From Thermohalobaculum sp039815685 (lineage in GTDB: Bacteria > Pseudomonadota > Alphaproteobacteria > Rhodobacterales > Rhodobacteraceae): a stretch of 64,000 nucleotides of DNA. A model generated the notes under the pieces. The model did no database searches, was not told the origin of the DNA, and was given only the letters and a program-made list of their open reading frames with translations. The translations under genes were made by a program, and so were the position numbers. This document shows positions 35,754-44,178 of the stretch, piece by piece. Within the stretch, counting starts at the first letter, position 1. The number at the start of each line of letters is the position of its first letter. The DNA is taken from the NCBI GenBank assembly GCA_039815685.1, contig JBCBYV010000018.1, forward strand, positions 1-64,000, written 5' to 3'.

Positions 35754-36155
35754 GGGGATCTCCTTCTGTCGGGCAAGGGCCGCCCTTCCACTAAGTGGAG
35801 GCGCCACCCATAGCTGGATCATCTGCGCTTCATCGCCCTTTTGATCTCCGCTTGCAACTGACCGCCCCGCCGCGCCCCGTGAAGAGACAGAAGGACAGAT
35901 GCGTTGATTGCTGGCGGGCGCATCACCGTCGAACGGACGCGCAGCGATCGCTGCCTGACGGCGAAGACGGCCTTGGCGCAGGGTCCGCCGCCCTCGACAG
36001 CTAGGCATTGGCTGGCACGTCAGCATGAAGCCGGCCCGTAAGCGGATGCTAGGCGGAAGACGGCCAGACTGACGCATCGAAGGGTACTCGCCGCAAGTCG
36101 CCCTGCTCCGGGCGCAGCCATTGCCCGGGATCGCATGCTCCGCTAGCCCGGGAGC
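35754..36155. other. acnA-ccmA divergent intergenic region
   Basis: About 400 bases without a supported gene between divergent acnA and ccmA; it should hold both promoters, though I cannot place them. At its right end CATGCTCC (36134-36141) and GGAGCATG (36151-36158) form an inverted repeat whose right arm includes the ccmA start codon. Confidence 0.5.
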
Positions 36156-36836
36156 ATGGAGCTTGTGGTCGAGGATCTGGTGTGCCGGCGCGGGGGGCGG
36201 GCGGTCTTCGGGCCGCTGTCCTTTCGCCTCGCGGGCGGACGGGCGCTATGGGTGCGGGGGCCGAACGGGGCGGGCAAGTCGAGCCTTCTGCGGCTCCTCG
36301 CCGGTCTCGGCCGGGCGGAGAGCGGGGCGGTGCGGCTGGATGGTGGAGCCCGACCCACGCGGCTTGGGGAGACCGGCTGGCAGGAACAGGTCGCCTTCGC
36401 GGGGCATCTCGACGCCGTGAAACCTGCACTGGGCGTCGCCGAGAACCTGGCGCTCTGGCAGGGCCTGTCCGGTGCCTCGGACGGCGAGGTCGCCGCGGTC
36501 CTCGAACGCTTCGGGCTCGCCCGCATCGCGCGCCGGCCCGCCGCCGAGTGCAGTGCGGGACAGAGGCGCCGGCTCAGCCTCGCGCGGCTTTTGCTCGCCC
36601 ATCGCCCGGTCTGGCTGCTCGACGAGCCGACCGTGTCCCTCGACCAGGACGCAACGGCGCTGATGGCGGATCTCGTGCGCGAGCACTGCGCGGCCGGCGG
36701 GCTAGCGGTGCTGACGAGCCACACGGATCTGGGGTTGCCGGAGGCGGAGACGCTCGCTTTGTCCGCCGCCGCCACGCCGGAGCCTGCGACGACGGCCAGA
36801 CCCTCAGCCGATCCGTTTCTGGAGGGGCGGTGGTGA
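36156..36836 (+). CDS. ccmA: heme ABC exporter ATP-binding protein CcmA
   Basis: ATPase of the CcmABCD complex that releases heme-loaded CcmE during cytochrome c maturation. 226 residues: Walker A GPNGAGKSS at 35-43, signature CSAGQRRRLSLARL near 131-144, Walker B WLLDEP near 152-157, and the switch His in TSHTDLG. Full length with a short Ala/Pro-rich tail. It overlaps ccmB by 4 bases. The partner ccmC, ccmD and ccmG genes are not adjacent but lie at 48842-50332 on the other strand. Confidence 0.93.
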   Translation: MELVVEDLVCRRGGRAVFGPLSFRLAGGRALWVRGPNGAGKSSLLRLLAGLGRAESGAVRLDGGARPTRLGETGWQEQVAFAGHLDAVKPALGVAENLALWQGLSGASDGEVAAVLERFGLARIARRPAAECSAGQRRRLSLARLLLAHRPVWLLDEPTVSLDQDATALMADLVREHCAAGGLAVLTSHTDLGLPEAETLALSAAATPEPATTARPSADPFLEGRW

Positions 36837-37570
36837 CAGGCAAGGAACCCGGCAGCGAACCGAGCAGCGAATCCGGGCTCCAAGCTCCGCGCCAACCCGG
36901 CACCGTTGCCGCGTTGCGCGCGATTGCGGCGCGCGACCTTGCACTCGCGCTCAAGCTCGGCGGCGGCGGGGCCGTGGGATTGGCCTTCTTCGTTCTGGCC
37001 GTGGTGCTCATCCCGCTCGGCGTCGGCCGAGAGCCCGCGACGCTCGCCCGTATCGCGGGAGGCGTGGTCTGGGTCGCAGCCCTCCTCGCAGCTCTCCTCA
37101 GCCTCGACCGCCTGTTTCAGGCGGACCATGAGGACGGGACGCTGGAGCAACTGATGCTGGCCCCGCTGCCGCTCGAGCAGGTGGTGCTGGCCAAGGCTGT
37201 GGCGCATTGGCTGGTCACCGGGGCGCCGATGGTGCTGGCGGGGCCGCTTCTGGGGCTTATGCTGCAGCTTCCGGTCGGCGCATTGTCGGCACTGGGCCTC
37301 GCCCTTCTCGCCGGCACGCCGGCGCTCAGCCTGGTGGGTGCGATCGGTGCCGCGCTGACGGCAGGGATCCGTCGCGGCGGGCTCCTCCTCTCGGTGCTCG
37401 TCCTGCCGCTCTACATCCCGACGCTCGTCTTCGGGGCGCGCACGGTCGAGAACGCGCTGCTCGACCTGCCCTGGGCGCCGCCGCTTGCGCTGACCGCAGG
37501 ACTGAGCCTTTTCGCCGCCGCCCTCGCGCCGTTTGCCGCTGCGACCGCGCTCCGCATCACTGCCCGCTGA
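36833..37570 (+). CDS. ccmB: heme exporter protein CcmB
   Basis: Six-helix membrane subunit of CcmABCD, 245 residues. ALRAIAARDLALALKLGGG begins the conserved part, followed by SLDRLFQADHEDGTLEQLMLAPLPLEQVVLAKAVAHW, the CcmB signature, and VLPLYIPTLVFGA. GTG at 36833 has GGAGGGG five bases upstream and overlaps the ccmA stop; this gives an N-terminus about 25 residues longer than usual. A second GTG at 36830 is also possible. Confidence 0.92.
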   Translation: MTGKEPGSEPSSESGLQAPRQPGTVAALRAIAARDLALALKLGGGGAVGLAFFVLAVVLIPLGVGREPATLARIAGGVVWVAALLAALLSLDRLFQADHEDGTLEQLMLAPLPLEQVVLAKAVAHWLVTGAPMVLAGPLLGLMLQLPVGALSALGLALLAGTPALSLVGAIGAALTAGIRRGGLLLSVLVLPLYIPTLVFGARTVENALLDLPWAPPLALTAGLSLFAAALAPFAAATALRITAR

Positions 37571-37581
37571 GGAGAGCCCGG

Positions 37582-38370
37582 ATGGCCGAGACCGACCCCC
37601 AGAACCTCTCCTTCGGCAGCGATGCGGCAGGATACGACGCGGGCAGGCTGGACTATCCGCCGGCGCTTTACGGCCGGCTCGCCGACGCGGGCCTAGTGGA
37701 GGGCGCCCGGGTCTTCGAGATCGGCGCCGGCACCGGGATTGCGACCGCCCGAATGCTGAGCCTGCGACCCTCGAGGCTGACCGCCGTGGAGCCGGACCCC
37801 CGCATGGCGGCCCTCCTCGCCGACCGGCTGGGAGCGAACCCGGCGCTCGAGGTCACGGTCGGGAGCTTTGAGGATACGGACTTCGAACCCGGCGCCTACG
37901 ACCTCGGCACCGCGGCGACGGCCTTTCACTGGTGCGATGCGACCCGCGCAGCGACGTGCGCTTTCGGGGCGCTAATACCGGGTGGCCGACTGGTGCTCTT
38001 CTGGAACGTCTATCGCTCCTTCGAGAGGAACGATGCCTTTGGACGCGCTGTCGCACCCTTCATCGCCGCGGCAGGTGACGATGCGGAGGCACTCCGCCGC
38101 TCGCTTCCGGACCTCTCCGCCATTGCAAAGGCGCTGGAGGCCGCCGGCTTCGCCGCGATGGCGACGGATCGGATAGACTGGAGCATCACGCTCTCGCCTA
38201 TGCAGAACCGTGCCTTGTATGCCTCCATGTCCATGACGCGCGCTCTGCCGGCGGACCGGCGCCAAGCCCTCCTCGACGCCATCGAAGCGACGGCCCGCGA
38301 CGGCTTCCCCGACCCCGTCGAACGTCAGTTCCACACCCTGCTGATCGAAGCGAGGCGACCTCCGTCATAG
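37582..38370 (+). CDS. class I SAM-dependent methyltransferase
   Basis: A 262-residue methyltransferase. SAM-binding motif I is VFEIGAGTGIATARML at about 44-59, motif II has LTAVEPDPRMAALLADRL, and YDLGTAATAFHWCD at 108-121 corresponds to motif post-II, typical of the Methyltransf_11 type with an FHW motif. Substrate unknown. It starts 11 bases after ccmB and probably rides on the same transcript, but the family has no known role in cytochrome maturation. Bases 38371-38587 hold no gene I can support. Confidence 0.83.
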   Translation: MAETDPQNLSFGSDAAGYDAGRLDYPPALYGRLADAGLVEGARVFEIGAGTGIATARMLSLRPSRLTAVEPDPRMAALLADRLGANPALEVTVGSFEDTDFEPGAYDLGTAATAFHWCDATRAATCAFGALIPGGRLVLFWNVYRSFERNDAFGRAVAPFIAAAGDDAEALRRSLPDLSAIAKALEAAGFAAMATDRIDWSITLSPMQNRALYASMSMTRALPADRRQALLDAIEATARDGFPDPVERQFHTLLIEARRPPS

Positions 38371-38587
38371 GCACAGGAACGAGAGACGCGGCACGGCACG
38401 ACCCCGCAACCGACTGAAGAGGAGCCGAACCACGCCCAGCTTCACCCTTCCTCAGTGGCCCAGTCCTCAGTAGCCCAGGCGCAAGGATCGGGCGATCCCG
38501 GCGTGAAGAGGCGTGGCGAAGGCTGCGAGACCAGACAAGCCGGCAAGGCGACGCGAGTGGCACCTCTCGGCACGCCCGGCGCGGATC

Positions 38588-39409
38588 TCAGGGATCGGCG
38601 AGCCGCTCCAGCTTTTCGTTCGCACGGCTGGCGGCCGCTTCGAACCGTTCCTCGTAGTCGGCGAGATTCTTGCGCGGCTCACGATAGAAGGCGGTGAATT
38701 TCATCAGCCTCAGGAAGGTCCAGTTCAGCACGCGGCCACTCCAGCCCATCGGGCGGTCGAAATCGAAGAGCAGGATCACGCGCTCGTCCTCGGTGTCGTT
38801 CCAGACCTCGTGCTCGTAGGTGTCGTCGAGCACCATCAACTCGCCCGGTGCCCAGGCGCGGATCTCATCACCGACGCGGATCCGGCAGCGCTCGCGCTCC
38901 TTCGGGACGATGAGACCGAGATGCGCCCGCAGGATGCCCTTCGTGACACCGGTATGCGCCGGGATGTGATAGCCGGGGGCAAGGATCGAGAACCAGGCAG
39001 TCTGCAGATTGGGGATCTTTGCCAGCAGTTCCGCGGTGCGCGGCGCGTGCGCGCAATTGCGGTCGAGACGCTCGCCGAAGCCATAGAGGATGAAGGTCCG
39101 CCAGTTCTTGGCCTGCGCGATGCGATACTGATCGGGCGAGACATCTTCGAAGCCGGGGATCGCTTCCCGGAAGCGCAGAACCCCTTCGACCTCATCGCGA
39201 ACGGCGTCCCATTCGGCGCGCACACCGTCGATGGCCGGAAAAAGGGCGGGGTCGAGAAAGGGCGTGTTCGGGACCTTCGAGACGCGCGCCTGATGGGATG
39301 CGATGAGACGGGTCAGCCGCTTGCCGAGCTTCTTCACCCGCTTTCTGAGCGGCCGCTTTAGCGTTGCCGGCTTCTCGGGCTGAGTTCCGCTTTCGATCAC
39401 CTGATTCAT
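38588..39409 (-). CDS. aspartyl/asparaginyl beta-hydroxylase domain protein (LpxO-like)
   Basis: Fe(II)/2-oxoglutarate dioxygenase of 273 residues. The iron site is seen in PAHTGVTKGILRAHLGL (first His) and VLDDTYEHEVWNDTEDERVILLFD (second His with downstream Arg for 2-oxoglutarate). The N-terminal 45 residues are strongly basic (KRPLRKRVKKLGKRL), which suggests membrane or nucleic-acid association. The family includes LpxO, which hydroxylates lipid A acyl chains, and peptide hydroxylases; the substrate here is undecided. Confidence 0.82.
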   Translation of the reverse strand: MNQVIESGTQPEKPATLKRPLRKRVKKLGKRLTRLIASHQARVSKVPNTPFLDPALFPAIDGVRAEWDAVRDEVEGVLRFREAIPGFEDVSPDQYRIAQAKNWRTFILYGFGERLDRNCAHAPRTAELLAKIPNLQTAWFSILAPGYHIPAHTGVTKGILRAHLGLIVPKERERCRIRVGDEIRAWAPGELMVLDDTYEHEVWNDTEDERVILLFDFDRPMGWSGRVLNWTFLRLMKFTAFYREPRKNLADYEERFEAAASRANEKLERLADP

Positions 39410-39929
39410 GCCGATAGTCCCAACGCCGAAAAGCAGTTTCCAGTTGGATCGCGGCAGTCGAAACCGCTCCCGCTTCACGCCCCGATTTCGCGCCCCGATC
39501 AAGTCCACTTTCTCTAGCGTCACGATATGTCCAAAAGCAACGTCCTGCGGCTGCCGAGAAGGTTCTTCGAAGCGCTCACCTTCGGCGCCGCTCACACATT
39601 GTGTTGAGCACACCTTCGGCACTGCGACGGTCTTGAGCTGAGCAGTGCAGCCGAACCATCACGGCGACGGCATAGGCGGATCGGCGGATTCATCCGACTC
39701 TCGCAAAGGAGCGGCATGAACCCCGGCGGTGCAGTTCGAGAGCTTTTCCCGCCCTCTCCTCCACCGCACCAGGCCGGCCTGCCTTGGGCAACAGTGCGTG
39801 CCCCACAGCGACTTGCCAGAACCATCCACGGTGAGCGCACGGCACCGACCAGAGAGCCACCGATGCGCAGTCCCCGGCCCCCGGCGCGACCGCAGATCAC
39901 CCAACCGGCTCGATCAGCGATGACAGTGT
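39410..39929. other. intergenic stretch without supported gene
   Basis: About 520 bases between the divergently oriented start of the hydroxylase gene and the 3' end of tRNA-Lys. Short open frames occur but have poor composition and no ribosome-binding sites. CACATTGTGTTGAGCAC near 39595 is the only small symmetric element noticed. Confidence 0.4.
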
Positions 39930-40004
39930 TGGTGAGCGGGGTGGGGATCGAACCCACGACCAGCTGATTAAAAGTCAGCTGCTCTACCGCTGAGCTACCC
40001 GCCC
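39930..40004 (-). tRNA. tRNA-Lys (TTT)
   Basis: A 75-nt cloverleaf on the minus strand. Acceptor arm GGGCGGG pairs with CCCGCTC (one G-U), D arm TAGCTCAGCGGTAGAGC, anticodon stem GCTGA/TCAGC with loop CTTTTAA giving anticodon TTT, T arm with GTTCGATCC. The CCA end is encoded (39930-39932 in complement). Lies alone between the hydroxylase and dapF genes. Confidence 0.96.
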
Positions 40005-40146
40005 TTGCCTCATCTTGGCGGCGCGGACGCTACGGGGCAGAGGGGCCGGGCGTCAAGCGCCGTCCCGGAAAGAACTGCTGGCAGCATCGACGCGTTGGCG
40101 AAGGCCGCTCTGGCGCAGGTCGGCGCGGTCTTCTATATCCCGCGCC

Positions 40147-41037
40147 ATGCAGGACGGTGAGCGGCACAGCCAGCCGGCGGGCGCGGCCCGCGCGGCGCGG
40201 GGCTTCGGCTTTCGCAAGATGCACGGAGCGGGCAACGACTTCGTGGTCGTCGATGCGCGCGCCGGTGACGTGCCCGCGCTGACCCCTGCCCTTGTGCGCG
40301 CCCTCGGGGACCGGCACCGGGGGGTCGGGTTCGACCAGCTCGCCGTGCTGCACGACGCGCCCGGCGCGGATGTGGGCGTAGTCTTCTGGAACGCGGACGG
40401 CTCGACCGCTGCCGCCTGCGGCAACGCTACGCGCTGCATTGCGAGCCTCCTGCTCTCGGAGGGCCGGGGACCGTCGCTTGGTATTGAGGTTGCCGGGCGG
40501 GGTCGGCTCGGCGCGCGGGCTCGGAGCAACGGACTGATCGAGGTCGATATGGGCCCCCCGGGCCTCGGCTGGCGCGACGTGCCGCTCTCCGAGGACGTGG
40601 ATACGCTTGCGCTGCCGCTGGCGCGCAGTCCCGTGGCGCTCAGCATGGGCAACCCGCATTGCGTGCATTTCGTGGAGGACCTCGACAGCATCGACTGGCG
40701 CGCCGAGGGACGGGCCGTGGAGGTCCATCCGCTCTTCCCCGAGCGCACGAACGTGCAATTCGTCGAGGTGGTCGACGAAGCGCATCTCCACGCCCGCGTG
40801 TGGGAACGGGGTGTGGGGCCGACGCTCGCCTCTGGCTCCAGCGCCTGTGCCATCGCCGTCGCGGCGCATCGCCGGGGCCTTGCGGCGCGGCAGGTCGCCG
40901 TCGAACTCGAAGGCGGCGTGCTCGAGATCGAGTGGCGCGAGGGCGATGGGCATGTGCTAATGGCCGGACCCGTCGCCGCCGTCTTCGAGGGCTGGCTGAG
41001 CGCCGAATTCCTCGCGGCGGTGGAGGGCGGGTCATGA
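40147..41037 (+). CDS. dapF: diaminopimelate epimerase, variant active site
   Basis: Converts LL- to meso-diaminopimelate for lysine and peptidoglycan. 296 residues in two DapF repeats: KMHGAGNDFVVVD at 24-36, first catalytic Cys91 in AACGNATRC, MGNPHCVHFVED near 170-181, PLFPERTNVQFVEV. The second active-site motif reads GPTLASGSSACA, where the family normally has ACGTGACA, so the usual second catalytic Cys appears as Ser. Overlaps mtaB by 4 bases (ATGA). This dapF-mtaB-ftsY order is common in Rhodobacterales. Confidence 0.9.
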   Translation: MQDGERHSQPAGAARAARGFGFRKMHGAGNDFVVVDARAGDVPALTPALVRALGDRHRGVGFDQLAVLHDAPGADVGVVFWNADGSTAAACGNATRCIASLLLSEGRGPSLGIEVAGRGRLGARARSNGLIEVDMGPPGLGWRDVPLSEDVDTLALPLARSPVALSMGNPHCVHFVEDLDSIDWRAEGRAVEVHPLFPERTNVQFVEVVDEAHLHARVWERGVGPTLASGSSACAIAVAAHRRGLAARQVAVELEGGVLEIEWREGDGHVLMAGPVAAVFEGWLSAEFLAAVEGGS

Positions 41038-42353
41038 ACGTCCCCGTTCCGCCACCCCTGCCGGCCGGAACCGCGGCGGAGGAGATCCCTGGGGATACCC
41101 CAGGCGCGCCGGTCTTCGCGACCTTCGGCTGCCGGCTCAATGCCTATGAGACCCAGGCGATGTCGGACCTGGCCCAGCAGGCGGGGCTCGAGAACGCTGT
41201 GGTCGTGAACACCTGCGCCGTGACGGCGGAGGCGGTGCGCCAGGCGCGCCAGCAGATCCGCAAGCTCCGGCGTGAGCATCCTGACGCGCAGCTCATCGTC
41301 ACCGGCTGTGCCGCCCAGACCGAGCCCGCGACGTTCCGCGACATGCCCGAAGTCGACCGCGTGATCGGCAATCTCGAGAAGATGCGCGCGGGTACGTGGG
41401 CCGCACTCGCCGATCCGGGGGCTGCGACCGAGCCCGTGCAGGTCGACGACATCATGAGCGCGACCGAGACGGCGGGGCATCTGATTGACGGCTTCGGCAG
41501 CCGGGCGCGGGCTTACGTCCAGGTGCAGAACGGCTGCGACCATCGCTGCACCTTCTGCATCATTCCCTACGGCCGCGGTCCGTCGCGCTCCGTGCCCGCG
41601 GGCGTGGTGGTTGAGCAGATCCGGCGGCTCGTCGGTCGCGGGTTCCGAGAGGTGGTGCTGACGGGGGTCGATCTCACCTCCTGGGGTGGCGATCTGCCCG
41701 GTCGCCCGCCGCTCGGCGATCTTGTGCAGCGCATCCTCCGGCTGGTGCCAGATCTTGCGCGCCTGCGCATCTCCTCGATCGACAGTGTAGAGGCGGATGC
41801 GGCGCTGGTAGACGCCATGGGGTCAGACCGGCGGCTGATGCCGCATCTGCATCTCAGCCTGCAGGCCGGGGACGATCTGATCCTGAAGCGCATGAAGCGG
41901 CGGCACCTGCGCGAGGACGCCGTTCGCTTCTGCGCCGACATGCGCGCGCGGCGACCCGAGATCGTGTTTGGCGCGGACATCATCGCGGGCTTCCCGACGG
42001 AGAGCGAGGCGGCCTTCGAGCAGAGCCTCTCGCTTGTCGAGGATTGCGGGCTGACCTGGCTCCACGTCTTCCCGTTCTCCGCGCGCAAGGGCACGCCGGC
42101 TGCCCGCATGCCGCAGCTTCCGAAGGCGCTGCGCGTGGAGCGGGCGGCGCGGTTGCGCGCGGCAGGCGAGGCGTCGGTCGCTGGGCATCTCGCCGCGCTA
42201 GCGGGCTCGGTGCAGGACGTGCTGATGGAGCGCCCGCGCCTCGGCCGCACGCCGGGCTTTGCGGAGGTCGCGTTCGCGGCGGACCAGCCGGTTGGCACGA
42301 TCATCTCCACAAGGGTTGCCGGCGTTGCCGAGGGGCGCTTGCGGGCGGACTGA
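41034..42353 (+). CDS. mtaB: tRNA (t6A37) methylthiotransferase MtaB
   Basis: Radical-SAM methylthiotransferase that makes ms2t6A at position 37 of ANN-decoding tRNAs. 439 residues: N-terminal UPF0004 domain (TFGCRLNAYETQAM at 30-43, VNTCAVTAEA, VTGCAAQ) holding the auxiliary cluster Cys, and the radical-SAM core with the CxxxCxxC motif in NGCDHRCTFCIIPYGRG near 167-183. A C-terminal TRAM domain is short or absent, which is usual for MtaB. Translationally coupled to dapF. Confidence 0.93.
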   Translation: MNVPVPPPLPAGTAAEEIPGDTPGAPVFATFGCRLNAYETQAMSDLAQQAGLENAVVVNTCAVTAEAVRQARQQIRKLRREHPDAQLIVTGCAAQTEPATFRDMPEVDRVIGNLEKMRAGTWAALADPGAATEPVQVDDIMSATETAGHLIDGFGSRARAYVQVQNGCDHRCTFCIIPYGRGPSRSVPAGVVVEQIRRLVGRGFREVVLTGVDLTSWGGDLPGRPPLGDLVQRILRLVPDLARLRISSIDSVEADAALVDAMGSDRRLMPHLHLSLQAGDDLILKRMKRRHLREDAVRFCADMRARRPEIVFGADIIAGFPTESEAAFEQSLSLVEDCGLTWLHVFPFSARKGTPAARMPQLPKALRVERAARLRAAGEASVAGHLAALAGSVQDVLMERPRLGRTPGFAEVAFAADQPVGTIISTRVAGVAEGRLRAD

Positions 42354-42434
42354 GGTTTGCGTCGACGGATTGGACGCGCCGCGCAGCCTCCGCTAAAGGG
42401 CGGCATCGGCGGCAGCGAGGCGGAGCCCCAGGCG

Positions 42435-43703
42435 ATGGCGTTCTTCAAGAAGCTCAAGGATCGGCTCTTCAAGTCCTCCGCCAAGCTCGACCAGGGCCTT
42501 GAGGATCTGGTGAGCGAAGGCGCCAAGGCCGACGCCCCCACCGCGCCCGAGCCTGCCCCTCAACCTGCGCCCGAACCTGCGCCGCAAGCCGAGGCCCCTG
42601 CCCCGCCAGCGCTTGCACCGGCGCCCGCACCGGCACCTGAGCCCGTGAACCGGCTGCAGTCTGCCCCGGCCCCAGAGCCGGGGCCTCCTGACCCGGCGCC
42701 CGCTCCCAATCCGATGCCCGAGGCCCGGCAAGAGGTCGCACCGGCGCCTGCGCCAGAGCCTGAGCTTCCAACCGACGCGGAGCCCGAACCGCGGCCCGAG
42801 CCGGAGCCAGCGCCAGAGCGAAAGCCGGGCTTTCTCGCACGCGCCTTCGGGGCGAAGCCGGCCTTGCCGACCCGTGTGCTCGACGACGAGATGCTCGAGA
42901 GCCTCGAGGAGGTGCTCATCCAGGCGGATATGGGCGTGGAGACGTCCATCGCCCTCTCGGCCCGGCTCTCGGAGGCGCATTATGGCCGGCGGGTGAGCAC
43001 GCCCGAGTTGAAGGGGCTGATCGCGCGCGAGATCGCGGAGGTGCTGCGCCCTGTCGCGCGGCCCCTGCCGATCTATGCCAAGCGACCGCAGGTGGTGCTG
43101 GTCGTGGGCGTCAACGGCTCGGGCAAGACCACGACCATCGGCAAGCTTGCGAGCCAGCTCCGCGCCGCGGGCAAGAAGGTCGTCATTGCGGCAGGCGACA
43201 CTTTCCGCGCCGCCGCCGTCGAGCAGCTTCAGGTCTGGGGGGAGCGGGCCGGTGTGCCGGTGATGACCGCGCCGCAGGGGAGCGATCCCGCGAGCCTCGC
43301 CTACGACGCCTTCGTGCGGGCGGAGGCGGAAGGCGCCGATCTCCTGCTGGTGGACACGGCCGGGCGGCTCCAGAACCGGCAGGACCTGATGGAGGAGCTT
43401 GCGAAGATCGTGCGCGTGATCCGCAAGAAGGACCCGGAAGCGCCGCACAACACGGTCCTGGTGCTGGACGCGACCACGGGACAGAACGCGCTGACCCAGG
43501 TCGACACGTTCCGGCGCATCGCCGACGTCACGGGGCTGGTGATGACGAAGCTCGACGGCACGGCAAAGGGCGGGGTGCTCGTCGCTCTCGCCGACCGCTT
43601 CGGGCTCCCGATCCACGCCATCGGCGTCGGCGAGCAGATCGACGACCTCTCGGCTTTCGACCCGGAAGACTTCGCCGCAGCGATCACGGGAACCGAGCTC
43701 TGA
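42435..43703 (+). CDS. ftsY: signal recognition particle receptor FtsY
   Basis: SRP receptor GTPase that takes ribosomes from SRP (Ffh plus the RNA at 47-140) to the Sec translocon. 422 residues: a basic N-terminal helix (MAFFKKLKDRLFKSSAK), a Pro/Ala/Glu-rich A-domain-like linker (about 36-135), then the NG domain with GVNGSGKTTTIGKLA (G1) near 225-239, DTFRAAAVEQL (G2), DTAGR (G3) and TKLDGTAKGG (G4). ATG at 42435 lies 81 bases after mtaB. Confidence 0.96.
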   Translation: MAFFKKLKDRLFKSSAKLDQGLEDLVSEGAKADAPTAPEPAPQPAPEPAPQAEAPAPPALAPAPAPAPEPVNRLQSAPAPEPGPPDPAPAPNPMPEARQEVAPAPAPEPELPTDAEPEPRPEPEPAPERKPGFLARAFGAKPALPTRVLDDEMLESLEEVLIQADMGVETSIALSARLSEAHYGRRVSTPELKGLIAREIAEVLRPVARPLPIYAKRPQVVLVVGVNGSGKTTTIGKLASQLRAAGKKVVIAAGDTFRAAAVEQLQVWGERAGVPVMTAPQGSDPASLAYDAFVRAEAEGADLLLVDTAGRLQNRQDLMEELAKIVRVIRKKDPEAPHNTVLVLDATTGQNALTQVDTFRRIADVTGLVMTKLDGTAKGGVLVALADRFGLPIHAIGVGEQIDDLSAFDPEDFAAAITGTEL

Positions 43704-43753
43704 CGGCGACCGAGCGCTGACTGCCCGGCCTCAGCCTCGTCCGCGCGCCGGTA

Positions 43754-43888
43754 TCAGCCTGCGAAGAGCATCACCCGCTCGGTGATGCTGTCATAGGGCA
43801 CCTCGGGGATCTCTTCGCCGATCTCCGAGGGCACGGGTTCTCGATCCTCGTCGCCGGCCGGTATCTCGACCTCGCCCTGCTCGTCCAT
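43754..43888 (-). CDS. small acidic protein, unknown
   Basis: A 44-residue protein of very acidic composition (MDEQGEVEIPAGDEDREP, then PSEIGEEIPEVPYDS) ending ITERVMLFAG. AGGAG lies nine bases before ATG at 43888. It converges with ftsY. I do not recognise a family; the regular start and acidic composition make it plausible, but short GC-rich frames are common. Bases 43889-44178 hold nothing else I can support. Confidence 0.4.
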   Translation of the reverse strand: MDEQGEVEIPAGDEDREPVPSEIGEEIPEVPYDSITERVMLFAG

Positions 43889-44178
43889 TGTCGCCGTCTC
43901 CTGCTCGTGGTTCTTGGCGTCCTGCAACATCCTTGCGGCGTGCTCTCTCGATGCGAGCGCATTGCACCGACAAACCCGCCGCATAGGCAGAAAGTGTCGA
44001 TGCGAAAGGTGGCATCAAACCACTCAATCCTTGCTTTTCCGACAGGTGCGATGCGGCTTTGCAATCTGGAAGCGGTGTTCCGCGCCTGCCCGCCAACCGG
44101 GCAGTGAAACCAGGCAAATGCCGCAGAAGAAGGCGGGGCCCTGCATCGGCGGGTACACGGTCGTGAGTGGGAGGTGAG

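Noticed and set aside
35754..36077. Upstream extension of acnA
   Set aside because: The frame is open but Arg/Pro-rich; the strong AGAAGGAGA before ATG 35753 and the usual AcnA N-terminus decide the start.
42393..43616. 407-codon open frame on minus strand
   Set aside because: Antisense to ftsY; low-complexity Arg/Leu/Gly composition and no ribosome-binding site.
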